Below are positions 43,534 to 52,437 of a stretch of 64,000 nt of DNA, piece by piece (position 1 is the stretch's first letter; every line of letters starts with the position of its first letter). Both the position numbers and the translations under genes were made by a program. Source of the DNA: SIG644 sp045613985 (GTDB lineage: Bacteria; Bacillota; Clostridia; Oscillospirales; CAG-272); NCBI GenBank assembly GCA_045613985.1, contig JAZLCA010000019.1:51796-115795 (forward strand), read 5' to 3'. The notes under the pieces were generated by a model. It had not been told where the DNA came from and did not search any database. It saw nothing but the letters and a program-made list of their open reading frames with translations.

Positions 43534-43562
43534 ATTATATACCTTTTTTCATCAAATGTCAA
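43534..43562 (-). promoter_or_regulatory. Promoter of the Gfo/Idh/MocA gene
   Basis: Minus strand TTGACA (43562-43557), 17-bp spacer, TATAAT (43539-43534). Confidence 0.85.
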
Positions 43563-43573
43563 TGCAAAAAGTG

Positions 43574-43605
43574 AAACACCACCGACAAAATTATCGGTGG
43601 TGTTT
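43574..43605 (-). terminator. Terminator of the moxR operon
   Basis: AAACACCACCGA paired with TCGGTGGTGTTT, 8-nt loop. Confidence 0.8.
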
Positions 43606-43612
43606 CCGTTAT

Positions 43613-44218
43613 TTATTCTTCATTTGTTTCTTTCAGATACAAACACCCGCACGAGCAATGCGTCTCGTTTTCCGCACCGAATGATCCGCAGTTGGGGCAA
43701 TACGGGCGTTCAGGAGCGATCTCCTCGTTCCAGGGGTAGCGACCACCAAAGGCATAGCGGACGCGGTTTCCCTTTTTCATGTATTCGCGGGCATAATCCG
43801 AAACCTTACCTGAAGGAAAAGAAAAGTTGTGAGGACGGCCATGGTCAGTACGAACGCCGATAGAATAGATTTCTACCTTTCTCATTTCGTACGGCGTATC
43901 CACCACGCCCGTGTTCAGCTCCTGACGCGTCTCCAGTGCGCTGCTGTTTTTTGCGGTCTCGACAACACCTACGAAAGAGCGGCGGGTAAAAGCACGGTAT
44001 AGGCGATAACGAAAGACCGGAATGAGTAACAAAACGAGCAAAACGCTGAAGAAAGGCACGGGACGGACGGCGGGATGGAGAATGTCACTGCTCTTGGCGG
44101 TGAAAACGAGCGCGGCCGCCGCAGCAGCGTAAAAAATGACTGTCTTGATGATTGACACGATATACTTTTTACGGTTAATCTCAACGATGGACTTGGCGAC
44201 TTGATCGGAATTTAACAT
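43613..44218 (-). CDS. Membrane protein with C-terminal zinc ribbon
   Basis: 201 aa. Two membrane segments (about residues 22-42 and 55-72) are followed by a soluble part and a Cys-rich ending YCPNCGSFGAENETHCSCGC (about 174-193), which can form a zinc ribbon. Last gene of the moxR-DUF58-DUF4129 operon. No family recognised; placement suggests a role with that membrane-associated system. Confidence 0.75.
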   Translation of the reverse strand: MLNSDQVAKSIVEINRKKYIVSIIKTVIFYAAAAAALVFTAKSSDILHPAVRPVPFFSVLLVLLLIPVFRYRLYRAFTRRSFVGVVETAKNSSALETRQELNTGVVDTPYEMRKVEIYSIGVRTDHGRPHNFSFPSGKVSDYAREYMKKGNRVRYAFGGRYPWNEEIAPERPYCPNCGSFGAENETHCSCGCLYLKETNEE

Positions 44219-44236
44219 AAGGAGAATCCTTTCTTG

Positions 44237-45721
44237 TTATTTTGTCTTGCGCTCTCGCTCCAGCTCCGCTCGAACAACGTCGCACAGCGCGACCAATTCG
44301 TTGACGGTGGGAGAAGGAGCCTCGGGCGCATAGGCAGAGGCATAGAACAGTGCCGTGATCTTATCAATATCGCGGATATTGGTTCGCGCCTTGACGATAT
44401 CGGCAATGTCCTGCGGCGTGGTATGCTCGTCGATGCCGATATATTTACGGATCAAGCACCCAACCAGCGTGCGATAGGCGTAGGCATACTGGGCCTTGGC
44501 ATCGGGCAGTGCGAGCAATCGGCGGGAAAAAGCGCCGTAACTGATGACGGTCTCGCTCAGCGCGCGAGGACGGGTGCGGACGATCACCGTGTCTTCGTAA
44601 GTCAGTTTGATCTGCTCCGCCTGCTCCTTTTTGTCCTGCCGTTTCTTGCGATATTGGCCCGGTGTTGTCAGCATCACCAGGCGCAAGCCAAGACGAATCC
44701 GATTCCAAAGCCGTTTGACGTGATGCCACACATATCCCCAAAAATGCCGGATATTATCCAACTGTGTATCTATGCCGGGATTTTTTACCCGCAGACACAA
44801 ATACAGGATTATAGCAATCATGGTCAACAAGCTGAGAATGAATACAATCAGATTGATGACCGGACGGCCGCTAAACGGAAAAGAAAACAACCATGGGAAA
44901 GCAGGCGTTTCGCTTGAAAAATAAGTCAAAAAACGCAATGGAAAGGTTAACAATGACAGGGCCGCAAGCAAAAGCCAGGCATACTTCAAGCAAGTGCCCA
45001 ACATACGGCCGACCGCTTTGATTCCCGCATGGCGAAGCTCATCCGTTGCATGGCAGGTCGGAGAAAAATAAGAGGATTGAATGACGTGCAACTGATTCAT
45101 GATGATGGCCATGGACGAAATGTAAATGAGCATACAAAGGATGAAAAAGAAGCTGACCGTTTGAAAACGACCGTAAACGCTCTCCATGGCGCCAACAAAC
45201 GCAAATATTGTGACGCATTCTACCAGCGAACGCAACCCCACAATTTGATAAAATCCAAAAGGCCGCAGATAAGCGCCGATACAGCCGGCGATGGTCAGAG
45301 TTACGCCCAGAAAAACCTCAAAAATTAGCAGCGTTTCACGTGCGATCGGTTCCCCGAACATTTGGATTCGCAACAGATTCAACAGATTCCCCACGCCGAT
45401 GGCCAAGGCGACCATCAGAGCGGCGGTGATCAGCCAGCAAACCCAAGTCAATTTGCGCGGAATTTTGACCTTGTTTTCATAAGTAAAATCGATCTCCCAC
45501 GACTCTTGGTAACGAGTCACGCGCATGGCAATATGCTCGACAAGATAGCCCGTTCCCATACCAACGGCGCAAAGCAACGCGGCCACGAGCGAATACGCCT
45601 GATCAAACATACTCATGATCACCCATTCGATGGGAACGGCAACTACCGCTCCCATACCCATAACGGCGATCAGCTTATAACGGCGGAACCAGCGAAGATC
45701 CTGGGCAGTATTAAGACGCAT
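44237..45721 (-). CDS. DUF4129-like multi-pass membrane protein of the MoxR operon
   Basis: 494 aa from the ATG at 45721 (MRLNTAQDLRWFRRY), six bases after GGAGGTG and overlapping the DUF58 stop by 11 bp. At least eight hydrophobic segments fill residues about 15-330. The C-terminal soluble part (about 390-494) has YRTLVGCLIRKYIGIDEHTTPQDIADIV, the pattern of the DUF4129 tail usually found beside transglutaminase-like proteins in MoxR operons. Here no transglutaminase core is visible, so that domain is missing or elsewhere. Confidence 0.75.
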   Translation of the reverse strand: MRLNTAQDLRWFRRYKLIAVMGMGAVVAVPIEWVIMSMFDQAYSLVAALLCAVGMGTGYLVEHIAMRVTRYQESWEIDFTYENKVKIPRKLTWVCWLITAALMVALAIGVGNLLNLLRIQMFGEPIARETLLIFEVFLGVTLTIAGCIGAYLRPFGFYQIVGLRSLVECVTIFAFVGAMESVYGRFQTVSFFFILCMLIYISSMAIIMNQLHVIQSSYFSPTCHATDELRHAGIKAVGRMLGTCLKYAWLLLAALSLLTFPLRFLTYFSSETPAFPWLFSFPFSGRPVINLIVFILSLLTMIAIILYLCLRVKNPGIDTQLDNIRHFWGYVWHHVKRLWNRIRLGLRLVMLTTPGQYRKKRQDKKEQAEQIKLTYEDTVIVRTRPRALSETVISYGAFSRRLLALPDAKAQYAYAYRTLVGCLIRKYIGIDEHTTPQDIADIVKARTNIRDIDKITALFYASAYAPEAPSPTVNELVALCDVVRAELERERKTK

Positions 45722-46949
45722 GGCCAACACCTCCGATCCATTGGGTAACGCGGTAATAAACGGGAACGTCACTTGGGATTTTGAGCGCGTTGTTGTAAGT
45801 CGTTGCCACAAAGAAAATCACCTGGATGCCCCGCTCCCGCATGGCACGGTGGAAGCCGATCATGCGCTCGTTCAAAAAAGCGGTGACCAAAATGATATTT
45901 CCGCCGCGCTCATACAGATGGGGGCGGGCGATCATATCGTCAAGCAGATTTTCGATAGAAACCGTCATTTGCATAGGCAGTGCGGCCAGCATACGGTAGG
46001 CGCGGATGACCTGCGCTTGTCTGCGATATTCCTCGCTGCAGAAGATCTGCATTCCCGTTTCGTCCTCCTCGGACAAAGGATGTCCGTACTGCTCGACGGT
46101 GGGGACGTTGGCAATGAGCGCCACGGGAATATCACGGCGCACCGCGCTGTCAAGGAGCGAAGCGCACACCGAAATACAATCCTCCACGTAGGGTGGAATG
46201 GCAATCTCGGGCGGGTTCGGCTCGATGAGCATGGACTGCATGTTCAAAACAATATTATAGCTGTCGTTATATTGATATTCTGTTTCTCGTACAACGGTTC
46301 GCCCAAGGCGCGCAGATTGCTTCCAATCCACGGTATTGAGAGGATCTCGGGGCTCGTAATCCCGCACGCCGCAAAAGGACATAGGGTCGTGGATGAGTCC
46401 ACGGGGCAAGATACGCTCACCCGCATAGGTTGGGCTCAGCGCCATGTGAGTGATCCATTCCTTGACGCGCGGCAGGACAACAAGATGCGCGTGTCCGCCG
46501 CTTTCCGCCTGCAACTGATGTGAGGTAGCCGTCATGCCTAAAGGATCGTTATATATGCCAATCATCTGAACCTGCTCCGCTCGATAAACGCCTCGTTTTT
46601 GCGCCAGCACTCGCCATTTGCGGCGAACCGTACTACCGGCAGGCAACTGGAAGACGCTCTGGACGGATTGACATTCGGTATCGTTGCCCGAATACAGCTT
46701 GCCGTCCTCCACCAAAACGATACGAAGCCCTTCGGGCATGAGAGTTTCGGTCTTCAAAAAGGAAATATCCCTTTCACTCTCGTTCGTGATCTCCTGGATC
46801 AGATATAAATACTCTTGCTCGAACACCTCGTCGGTGCTGAACTCAAAATGATATTTTAGCGTCTTATCTGCCGTTTTTTTGACGTTGCGCCGAGCATCCA
46901 GACAAGTCAAAATCACGGCAACAGCAATGATGATAGCGATCCAATCCAT
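45711..46949 (-). CDS. DUF58 domain protein
   Basis: 412 aa. One N-terminal membrane segment (WIAIIIAVAVILTCL), a beta-rich middle part, then the DUF58 signature YEPRDPLNTVDWKQSARLGRTVVRE (about residues 196-220) and a vWA-like C-terminal half with VALIANV and IILVTAF strands. DUF58 proteins work with MoxR AAA+ ATPases, probably as chaperone partners in envelope or metal-cofactor maturation. GGAGG precedes the ATG, 35 bp after moxR. Confidence 0.88.
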   Translation of the reverse strand: MDWIAIIIAVAVILTCLDARRNVKKTADKTLKYHFEFSTDEVFEQEYLYLIQEITNESERDISFLKTETLMPEGLRIVLVEDGKLYSGNDTECQSVQSVFQLPAGSTVRRKWRVLAQKRGVYRAEQVQMIGIYNDPLGMTATSHQLQAESGGHAHLVVLPRVKEWITHMALSPTYAGERILPRGLIHDPMSFCGVRDYEPRDPLNTVDWKQSARLGRTVVRETEYQYNDSYNIVLNMQSMLIEPNPPEIAIPPYVEDCISVCASLLDSAVRRDIPVALIANVPTVEQYGHPLSEEDETGMQIFCSEEYRRQAQVIRAYRMLAALPMQMTVSIENLLDDMIARPHLYERGGNIILVTAFLNERMIGFHRAMRERGIQVIFFVATTYNNALKIPSDVPVYYRVTQWIGGVGHAS

Positions 46950-46984
46950 TTATTTCCCTCCTTTCCTCTTCTATATTCCCCTCC

Positions 46985-47932
46985 TTACTGCAAAGGGGCG
47001 GGGATTTTGGAAAGGAGATACTCAATGATGGCCTCGTTGGAGTCGCTGAGGTGAATGCTGCTTTGAGATTGCGAAATGATGCGGTGTGCAAGGATGGGAA
47101 CCGCCAGCTCGTTGACGTCATCGGGAATGACGAAATCTCTTCCCTGCATGGCCGCCAAAGCGCGACAAGCACGAGTAAGAGCAACGGTCCCGCGGGGGCT
47201 GACACCCAGCTTGATCTTGTCGCTCTCGCGAGTAGCACGCACGATGCGCACGATATAATCCCGTATGGCATCGCTGACCTGTACACCGGCGATCTCTTTG
47301 CGGGCGGCCAGTACGTCGTCAATGGTTGCCACGGGGGTAAGTATTGACGATTGCTCGGGGGCGCAAATCTTCTCAACGATGCGCCGCTCGTCCGCCTCAT
47401 CGGGATATCCGGGATGAAGCTTCATCATAAAGCGGTCGATTTGAGCCTCGGGCAGAGGAAACGTTCCCTGGAATTCGATGGGGTTCATGGTCGCCAGCAC
47501 CATAAATACCTCGGGCAACGGTATGGTCTCGCCGTCGATCGTAGCCTGCCGCTCCTCCATACATTCCAAAAGCGCGGCTTGGGTACGAGGCGTGGCTCGG
47601 TTGATCTCATCCGCTAAAAACAGATTGGTAAAGATGGGGCCTTGGCGAAGCACGAATTCGCCCGTCTGCTGACGGTAGAAATTGATGCCCGTAACGTCCG
47701 AGGGCAACAGGTCCGGAGTGAACTGTACCCGCTTATCCTCTCCCGAAATGGAGGCAGATAAGGCTCTGACAAGGCTGGTCTTACCCGTACCGGGAACGTC
47801 CTCCAGCAGCACGTGTCCCTCGGCTAACAGAGCGCATAGCAAAAGGCGGACAGTCTTCTCCTTGCCGAACAGCACGCGGCCAACGTTACTTTGCAGATCA
47901 TGATAAAGGGTTGCGCTTTTGGTTGCATTCAT
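46985..47932 (-). CDS. MoxR-family AAA+ ATPase
   Basis: 315 aa from the ATG at 47932 (MNATKSATLYHDLQ), with GGGAGG seven bases upstream; a GTG one codon earlier is possible. Walker A DVPGTGKTSLVRA (about 40-52), Walker B LFLADEINRATP, sensor 1 ATMNPIEFQGTFPLPEAQIDRFMMK. MoxR ATPases act as chaperones for the DUF58/vWA partners encoded just downstream. It is the first gene of a four-gene operon. Confidence 0.95.
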   Translation of the reverse strand: MNATKSATLYHDLQSNVGRVLFGKEKTVRLLLCALLAEGHVLLEDVPGTGKTSLVRALSASISGEDKRVQFTPDLLPSDVTGINFYRQQTGEFVLRQGPIFTNLFLADEINRATPRTQAALLECMEERQATIDGETIPLPEVFMVLATMNPIEFQGTFPLPEAQIDRFMMKLHPGYPDEADERRIVEKICAPEQSSILTPVATIDDVLAARKEIAGVQVSDAIRDYIVRIVRATRESDKIKLGVSPRGTVALTRACRALAAMQGRDFVIPDDVNELAVPILAHRIISQSQSSIHLSDSNEAIIEYLLSKIPAPLQ

Positions 47933-48063
47933 CACGGTACCTCCCTGATTCTTTCCATGTTTGTATAAAATTTTTGAGCGATCAGCGCAGAACAGAAAAC
48001 AAGTTCCGCAACATCCTTGTTGCGTTCCTCGTTTTGTTCATTGCGTTCACTTGAACTGTTAAT

Positions 48064-48092
48064 ATTATATCACGTCAATGTTAATATGTCAA
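48064..48092 (-). promoter_or_regulatory. Promoter of the moxR operon
   Basis: Minus strand TTGACA (48092-48087), 17-bp spacer, TATAAT (48069-48064). Confidence 0.85.
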
Positions 48093-48150
48093 TATTCCGT
48101 TTACACAAATTTAAAAATCGCATTTTATGCAACATAAACAATAAAAAAAA

Positions 48151-48181
48151 CATCCCCATACTCAAGACGAGTACGGGGATG
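48151..48181 (-). terminator. Terminator of the isomerase/Gfo operon
   Basis: CATCCCC-TACTC paired with GAGTA-GGGGATG; the minus strand continues with TTTTTTTT. Confidence 0.92.
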
Positions 48182-48197
48182 AAAAATGTGTTCGAAA

Positions 48198-49376
48198 TTA
48201 GATTTCGGGAACGGAAATTTCGATCTCGCGGCCAAGCTCAGCGGACTTAGCGATACCGTCGAGAATTGCCTGGTTATAGATGATCTGCGAAGAAGGAACA
48301 GGCGCGGGAGTGCCGTTCTTGCAAGCGTCCAGGAAAGAGCGAATCTTGCGGTCGAACAACGAGGGGCCGTTATCCTTGATGATCGGGATCTCGGTGATGG
48401 TCTGCTGACCGCAAACCTCGTGATAAATCTTCATGGGACCGCCGACGGTGCCGTTCCAGCAGTCGGTCGAGGGGATGCGAAGACCACCCTTGGTACCCAG
48501 AATGATGGTGTCACCAGGAGTGTCGATGTTCATCGCCCATGCAATGCGGAAGTCCAGAATAATACCGCCCTCCAGACGTACAAATGCGGCAGCGAAGTCA
48601 TCAACGCCGAACAGGACTGCATCCTCGTGGTGTTCGCCGTAGCCGATGTAGTTGGGACCCTTACCGAAGAAGTCAGATTTGTAGCCGGTAACGGTCAGGG
48701 GCTTCGGATAGCCGATCGCGTTGAGCACCATATCGAGCGAGTAGCAACCGATATCGGCCAAAGCGCCCAGGCCCGCAGTCTTGTCCTCAATGAAAGAGGT
48801 ACCGAAGGGGGTGGGAATACCGCGACGGCGGCCACCGCCGGTCTGGATGTAGTAGATCTGGCCCAGCTCACCCGACTCGACGATCTTTTTGATCATCTGC
48901 ATATTGGCGTCAAGTCTGGGTTGGAAGCCGATGGACAGCACCTTGCCGCTCTTCTTTTCAGCCTTCATAACCTCAAGAGCCTCTTCCAGAGTAACGGTAA
49001 AGGGCTTCTCCAGCATAACGTTAACGCCCTTCTCCAGCGCATAGATCGAGGGAATGGCGTGCTGGCGGTTGTAGGTGCAGACGGAAACAGCATCCAGCTG
49101 CAGGCTCTCGTCATCCAGCATTTCCTTGTGAGATGCGTAGTCGGTCTTAACGCCCTCCACGCCGTGCTTTTTGAAGAAGGCCTCGGCCTTACCGGGAATC
49201 AGGTCACAGCCGGCGACGATCTCAACGTCGGGCATTCTCTTGTAGGAATCGATGTGCGAGTCTGCGATCCAACCCGTACCGATAATACCGATTCTCAACT
49301 TTCTGTTGGTGTCGATTACAGCTTCGTCCTTCTGACCGTTGTTGTAATCGAGATTAGCATCCATTTTTTCTGCCAT
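48198..49376 (-). CDS. Gfo/Idh/MocA-family oxidoreductase
   Basis: 392 aa. A 25-residue N-terminal extension precedes the Rossmann loop GIIGTGWIADSHI; the catalytic lysine is in VNVMLEKPFTV (about 120) and the C-domain has GALADIGCYSLDMVL. NAD(P)-dependent sugar or polyol dehydrogenase. It lies 57 bp downstream of a sugar isomerase gene, so the two probably act on one substrate such as inositol or a keto-sugar; this is inference. AAGGAG precedes the ATG. Confidence 0.92.
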   Translation of the reverse strand: MAEKMDANLDYNNGQKDEAVIDTNRKLRIGIIGTGWIADSHIDSYKRMPDVEIVAGCDLIPGKAEAFFKKHGVEGVKTDYASHKEMLDDESLQLDAVSVCTYNRQHAIPSIYALEKGVNVMLEKPFTVTLEEALEVMKAEKKSGKVLSIGFQPRLDANMQMIKKIVESGELGQIYYIQTGGGRRRGIPTPFGTSFIEDKTAGLGALADIGCYSLDMVLNAIGYPKPLTVTGYKSDFFGKGPNYIGYGEHHEDAVLFGVDDFAAAFVRLEGGIILDFRIAWAMNIDTPGDTIILGTKGGLRIPSTDCWNGTVGGPMKIYHEVCGQQTITEIPIIKDNGPSLFDRKIRSFLDACKNGTPAPVPSSQIIYNQAILDGIAKSAELGREIEISVPEI

Positions 49377-49433
49377 GGTTTCGTTCTCCTTTTCTGTTTT
49401 AAATAATATATTTCGTTTCGTTATTACGTTTGA

Positions 49434-50249
49434 TCAATAGCCAAGCGTGCGCAGGTATTCTCTGCTCTTTTCGATGCACTGCATGGGAGTCAGGCCCATA
49501 CTGGGGTTATCCTGCTCAACGACAACCCAAGAAGCACCCGCTTCTTCGGAAGCACGCAGGATCTCGGGGAAATTCTGAAGTCCCGAGCCCACGGGGCGGA
49601 ACTCAAAGTTGCTCGGCTTTTTGGGAGCGGTCTTTTCAATGCCGATCAGCTCGTACATATCGTCGCTCCGCTCGCCGTAGAAATCCTTGAGATGAACCAC
49701 GGGAGAGCGTCCTGTGAATTTGCGGATATAGGCCGCAGGCTCTTCGCCGCCGACGTTGACCCAGCAGGTGTCAAGCTCGGTCTGAAGAAGATCGGCAGGA
49801 ATGGTATCGTACAGCACCTCAAGTGCGTACTTGCCGTCCAGCTTGATAAATTCAAAATCGTGGTTGTGATACAACAGCTGAATACCCAATTCCTTGGCAA
49901 CTTGCGCGATCTTGCCGATATTTTCAACAACGGTAGAAAATTGGTCGCTGTCGGGGCGATGCTCGGGCATCAAATAGGGCACGGCAACATAACGGCAACC
50001 AATCTCGGCATATTGGGAGAGCACGCCGTGAGCGTCTGCCACCATATCAACGTAAGGAACGTGGGCCGAAATGGGAACGAGCCCGATCTCTTCGCACATC
50101 GCCTTGATCTCGGCGGGCGCATAGCCGTAAAGGCCTGCAAACTCTACGCCGTCATAGCCCATCTTTTTGATGGCCTCCAAAGTACCGCGAAGGTCGCGCG
50201 CTGCGTCATCGCGGACGGAATAAATTTGAACTGCAACAGGTAATGACAT
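49434..50249 (-). CDS. Sugar phosphate isomerase/epimerase family protein
   Basis: 271 aa TIM barrel of the AP-endonuclease-2/xylose-isomerase-like superfamily. VQIYSVRDDA at the start, GYDGVEFAGLYG, the metal-binding strand LLYHNHDFEF, the Asp in TELDTCWVNVGG, VHLKDFYG and a late WVVVEQDNP Glu are all in place. Unlike the barrel fused to the acyl-CoA synthetase at 3458, this one is stand-alone. First gene of the two-gene operon with the dehydrogenase. Confidence 0.92.
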   Translation of the reverse strand: MSLPVAVQIYSVRDDAARDLRGTLEAIKKMGYDGVEFAGLYGYAPAEIKAMCEEIGLVPISAHVPYVDMVADAHGVLSQYAEIGCRYVAVPYLMPEHRPDSDQFSTVVENIGKIAQVAKELGIQLLYHNHDFEFIKLDGKYALEVLYDTIPADLLQTELDTCWVNVGGEEPAAYIRKFTGRSPVVHLKDFYGERSDDMYELIGIEKTAPKKPSNFEFRPVGSGLQNFPEILRASEEAGASWVVVEQDNPSMGLTPMQCIEKSREYLRTLGY

Positions 50250-50305
50250 ACCTTGTCCTCCTTTTTGGGGATTTTGTGGGCGAACTTGCCCATCATCACA
50301 GTATT

Positions 50306-50334
50306 ATTATAAGACATTTTTAGCTGTCAATCAA
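50306..50334 (-). promoter_or_regulatory. Promoter of the isomerase/Gfo operon
   Basis: Minus strand TTGATT (50334-50329), 17-bp spacer, TATAAT (50311-50306). A TTGACA lies four bases further in but would give only 13 bp. Confidence 0.6.
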
Positions 50335-50354
50335 GTCATTTTTAGGTATCAATC
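50315..50354. promoter_or_regulatory. Imperfect direct repeat over the isomerase promoter (candidate operator)
   Basis: CATTTTTAGCTGTCAATC (50315-50332) and CATTTTTAGGTATCAATC (50337-50354) are 18-bp copies with 16 matches and a 22-bp period (two helical turns). The first copy covers the -35 box. The rest of the 50250-50558 gap holds this promoter and the divergent manA promoter; I see nothing else in it. Confidence 0.55.
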
Positions 50355-50492
50355 GGACATATATTGCTATATTTTGTTCACCATCGTCAAGATTGTCAAA
50401 ATCGAGGATTGATTTGTGTGCAATGTAACCAAACAAAAAAAGAGAAGCTATTCTTCGCGCGGCAATTTATTCTTTACGTCACGCTCCAAGGA

Positions 50493-50521
50493 TTGACAAA
50501 CCGCTTTTCGCATGGTATAAT
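50493..50521 (+). promoter_or_regulatory. Promoter of manA
   Basis: TTGACA (50493-50498), 17-bp spacer, TATAAT (50516-50521). Confidence 0.88.
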
Positions 50522-50558
50522 TTTGCTATCATATATCTGCGGAAAGGAATTACATCTT

Positions 50559-51524
50559 ATGAGTTATTTATATCCCCTCAAATTATCCTACATCACAAAA
50601 TCTCCTCTGTGGGGCGGCCGCCGACTGCTTGACGGCTGGGGCATGAAGGCCGAGGCTGACACGGTGGGTGAAGCCTGGATGCTCAGCATCCGTCAAAAGG
50701 AAATGAGCGTCATTGAAAACGGGCCTTTGGCCGGAATGACCATGCGTGAATATATTGATCAATACGGCGGCAAGGCTGTCATTGGCACGGCTTACGACGG
50801 AGGCGACTTCCCTCTTCTGGTCAAGCTGATCGATGCCTGTGACAAACTGTCCGTTCAGGTGCATCCCGATGACGACTACGCTTCTCGGGTAGAAAACGAC
50901 CGAGGCAAGACGGAAATGTGGTACATCGTCGAGGCCGATGAAGGAGCCGAAATTATCTACGGCTTGAAGGATGGAATGACTGCGGAGGAATTCCGCACCG
51001 CCGTACGCGAAGGCAAGCTGGCCGACACCATGTGCCATTGCCCCGTTCATGCAGGCGAAACTTATTTCATCCCCTCGGGCATGCTGCACGCCATCGGCGC
51101 GGGCATCCTGATCGCCGAGATCCAGCAAAACTGTGATCTGACCTACCGTGTATACGACTATGAGCGCCGCGGTGCGGACGGATCTTTGCGCGAGCTTCAC
51201 GTTGACAAGGCGCTGGACGTAACCGTTCCCTTTACCGAGGATGAGGTCAATGTCATCCGCTACGAGGGCGGCAAGCCCGCGGAGCAAACGCTGGCTCACT
51301 GCCGTTATTTCAAGACCGATAAGTTGACTGTCACCGCTCCCACCGAACTGACGGTGGACGAAACCTCCTTCGCTTTCCTGCTTTGCCTGGACGGTAAGGG
51401 TATCATTCGTGCAGGAGATGAAAGCTATGAGATCGGCCGTGCCGACGGCTACTATCTGCCCGCGGGTCTGGGCAAGGTAACGCTGGAGGGCGACGTAACG
51501 GTGCTGGTCGCCCGCATGGGGTAA
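50559..51524 (+). CDS. manA: Mannose-6-phosphate isomerase, class I
   Basis: 321 aa from the ATG at 50559 (MSYLYPLKLSY), with GGAAAGGA upstream. Interconverts mannose-6-P and fructose-6-P with Zn. The short bacterial form: SPLWGGRRL, GEAWMLS, FPLLVKLIDACDKLSVQVHPDDDYA (metal His), KTEMWYI (metal Glu), FIPSGMLHAIGAGILIAEIQQNCDLTYRVYDYER (metal His and catalytic Arg). It links hexose supply to mannose polymers. The next gene starts 3 bp later. Confidence 0.93.
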   Translation: MSYLYPLKLSYITKSPLWGGRRLLDGWGMKAEADTVGEAWMLSIRQKEMSVIENGPLAGMTMREYIDQYGGKAVIGTAYDGGDFPLLVKLIDACDKLSVQVHPDDDYASRVENDRGKTEMWYIVEADEGAEIIYGLKDGMTAEEFRTAVREGKLADTMCHCPVHAGETYFIPSGMLHAIGAGILIAEIQQNCDLTYRVYDYERRGADGSLRELHVDKALDVTVPFTEDEVNVIRYEGGKPAEQTLAHCRYFKTDKLTVTAPTELTVDETSFAFLLCLDGKGIIRAGDESYEIGRADGYYLPAGLGKVTLEGDVTVLVARMG

Positions 51525-51527
51525 CGT

Positions 51528-51971
51528 ATGAATTTTGAAATTCGTCCCATGACGGCAGCAGATACCGATACAATCATGGACATGATGCGGGTGTTTTACG
51601 CCTCCCCGGCCGTATTCACCAACGGCTCTGAGGAGATTTTCCGCGCAGATATTGAGGAATGTGTGAGCAACTCTCCCTATGCGGAAGGCTACGTATTCGA
51701 AAACGAAAATGGCCTTTTAGGCTATGGTATGCTAGCAAAGAGCTTTTCGACCGAATTCGGAAAGCGTTGCATATGGATCGAAGATCTATATCTGCTTCCC
51801 GAATATCGTGGTTTGGGTGTCGGAAGCGCCTTTTTCGCCTTCGTCGAACAGCGCTATCCCAATTGCTTATTGCGCCTTGAGGTCGAGGAAGAAAATGAAC
51901 GTGCCCGCCACGTATATGAAAAATGCGGATTTGACATTCTTCCTTACATAGAAATGAAAAAGCATTCGTAA
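51528..51971 (+). CDS. GNAT-family N-acetyltransferase
   Basis: 147 aa. Full small GNAT fold: MNFEIRPMTAADTDTIMDMM, IEDLYLLPEYRGLGVGSAFFAFVEQR (motif A, about residues 84-109) and ENERARHVYEKCGFDILPYIEMKK at the end. It starts 3 bp after manA and is probably cotranscribed. Substrate unknown. Confidence 0.88.
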   Translation: MNFEIRPMTAADTDTIMDMMRVFYASPAVFTNGSEEIFRADIEECVSNSPYAEGYVFENENGLLGYGMLAKSFSTEFGKRCIWIEDLYLLPEYRGLGVGSAFFAFVEQRYPNCLLRLEVEEENERARHVYEKCGFDILPYIEMKKHS

Positions 51972-51975
51972 ACGA

Positions 51976-52011
51976 AAAAATACCACGGCAAATCTCGCCG
52001 TGGTATTTTTT
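51976..52011. terminator. Bidirectional terminator
   Basis: AAATACCACGGC paired with GCCGTGGTATTT, followed by a T run on both strands; ends both the manA operon and rnpB. Confidence 0.9.
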
Positions 52012-52012
52012 T

Positions 52013-52367
52013 GATAGGCCCGCCTATAAGCCGGGTTCTGTTGAAAACGGTCATCAATCTGTGACTGCCGTCGCCGACAGCCTCCGCGCGAATACTCGCG
52101 GTGCCACCCGGGGATATGTGTCGGGCCGACGATCCCCATGCGGTGTTGCTTCGGATAGGGTTTACAGCAAATGCATGTTACCATACAAGTGGGTGAGCTC
52201 TTACCTCGCCTTTCCATCCTTACCCTTGCGGGCGGTCTATTTCTGTTGCACTTTCCCGGCGGTTACCCGCGGCTGACGTTATCAGCTATCCTGCCCTGTA
52301 AAGCCCGGACTTTCCTCACCGTAATACCTTTCGGCACCATACGGCGCGACCGTCCAGCGAACCTACC
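52013..52367 (-). ncRNA. rnpB: RNase P RNA, catalytic subunit
   Basis: The minus strand carries the universal RNase P blocks GAGGAAAGTCCGGGCT (52318-52303) and ACAGAACCCGGCTTA (near 52040-52026), at the expected spacing. The first bases GGTAGGTTCGCTGG can pair with the end GGCGGGCCTATC as P1. Ends are estimated from the promoter and the terminator. Confidence 0.95.
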
Positions 52368-52372
52368 GTGAT

Positions 52373-52401
52373 ATTATAGCACGGGGAGCGGCATTTGTCA
52401 A
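52373..52401 (-). promoter_or_regulatory. Promoter of rnpB
   Basis: Minus strand TTGACA (52401-52396), 17-bp spacer, TATAAT (52378-52373): a perfect consensus, as expected for a stable RNA. Confidence 0.92.
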
Positions 52402-52437
52402 GCAAGGTCGTATACAAAGCGGAAAGAAAAACGAAAC

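Noticed and set aside
52061..52371. Small plus-strand frames over 52061-52371
   Set aside because: The region is the RNase P RNA gene on the other strand.
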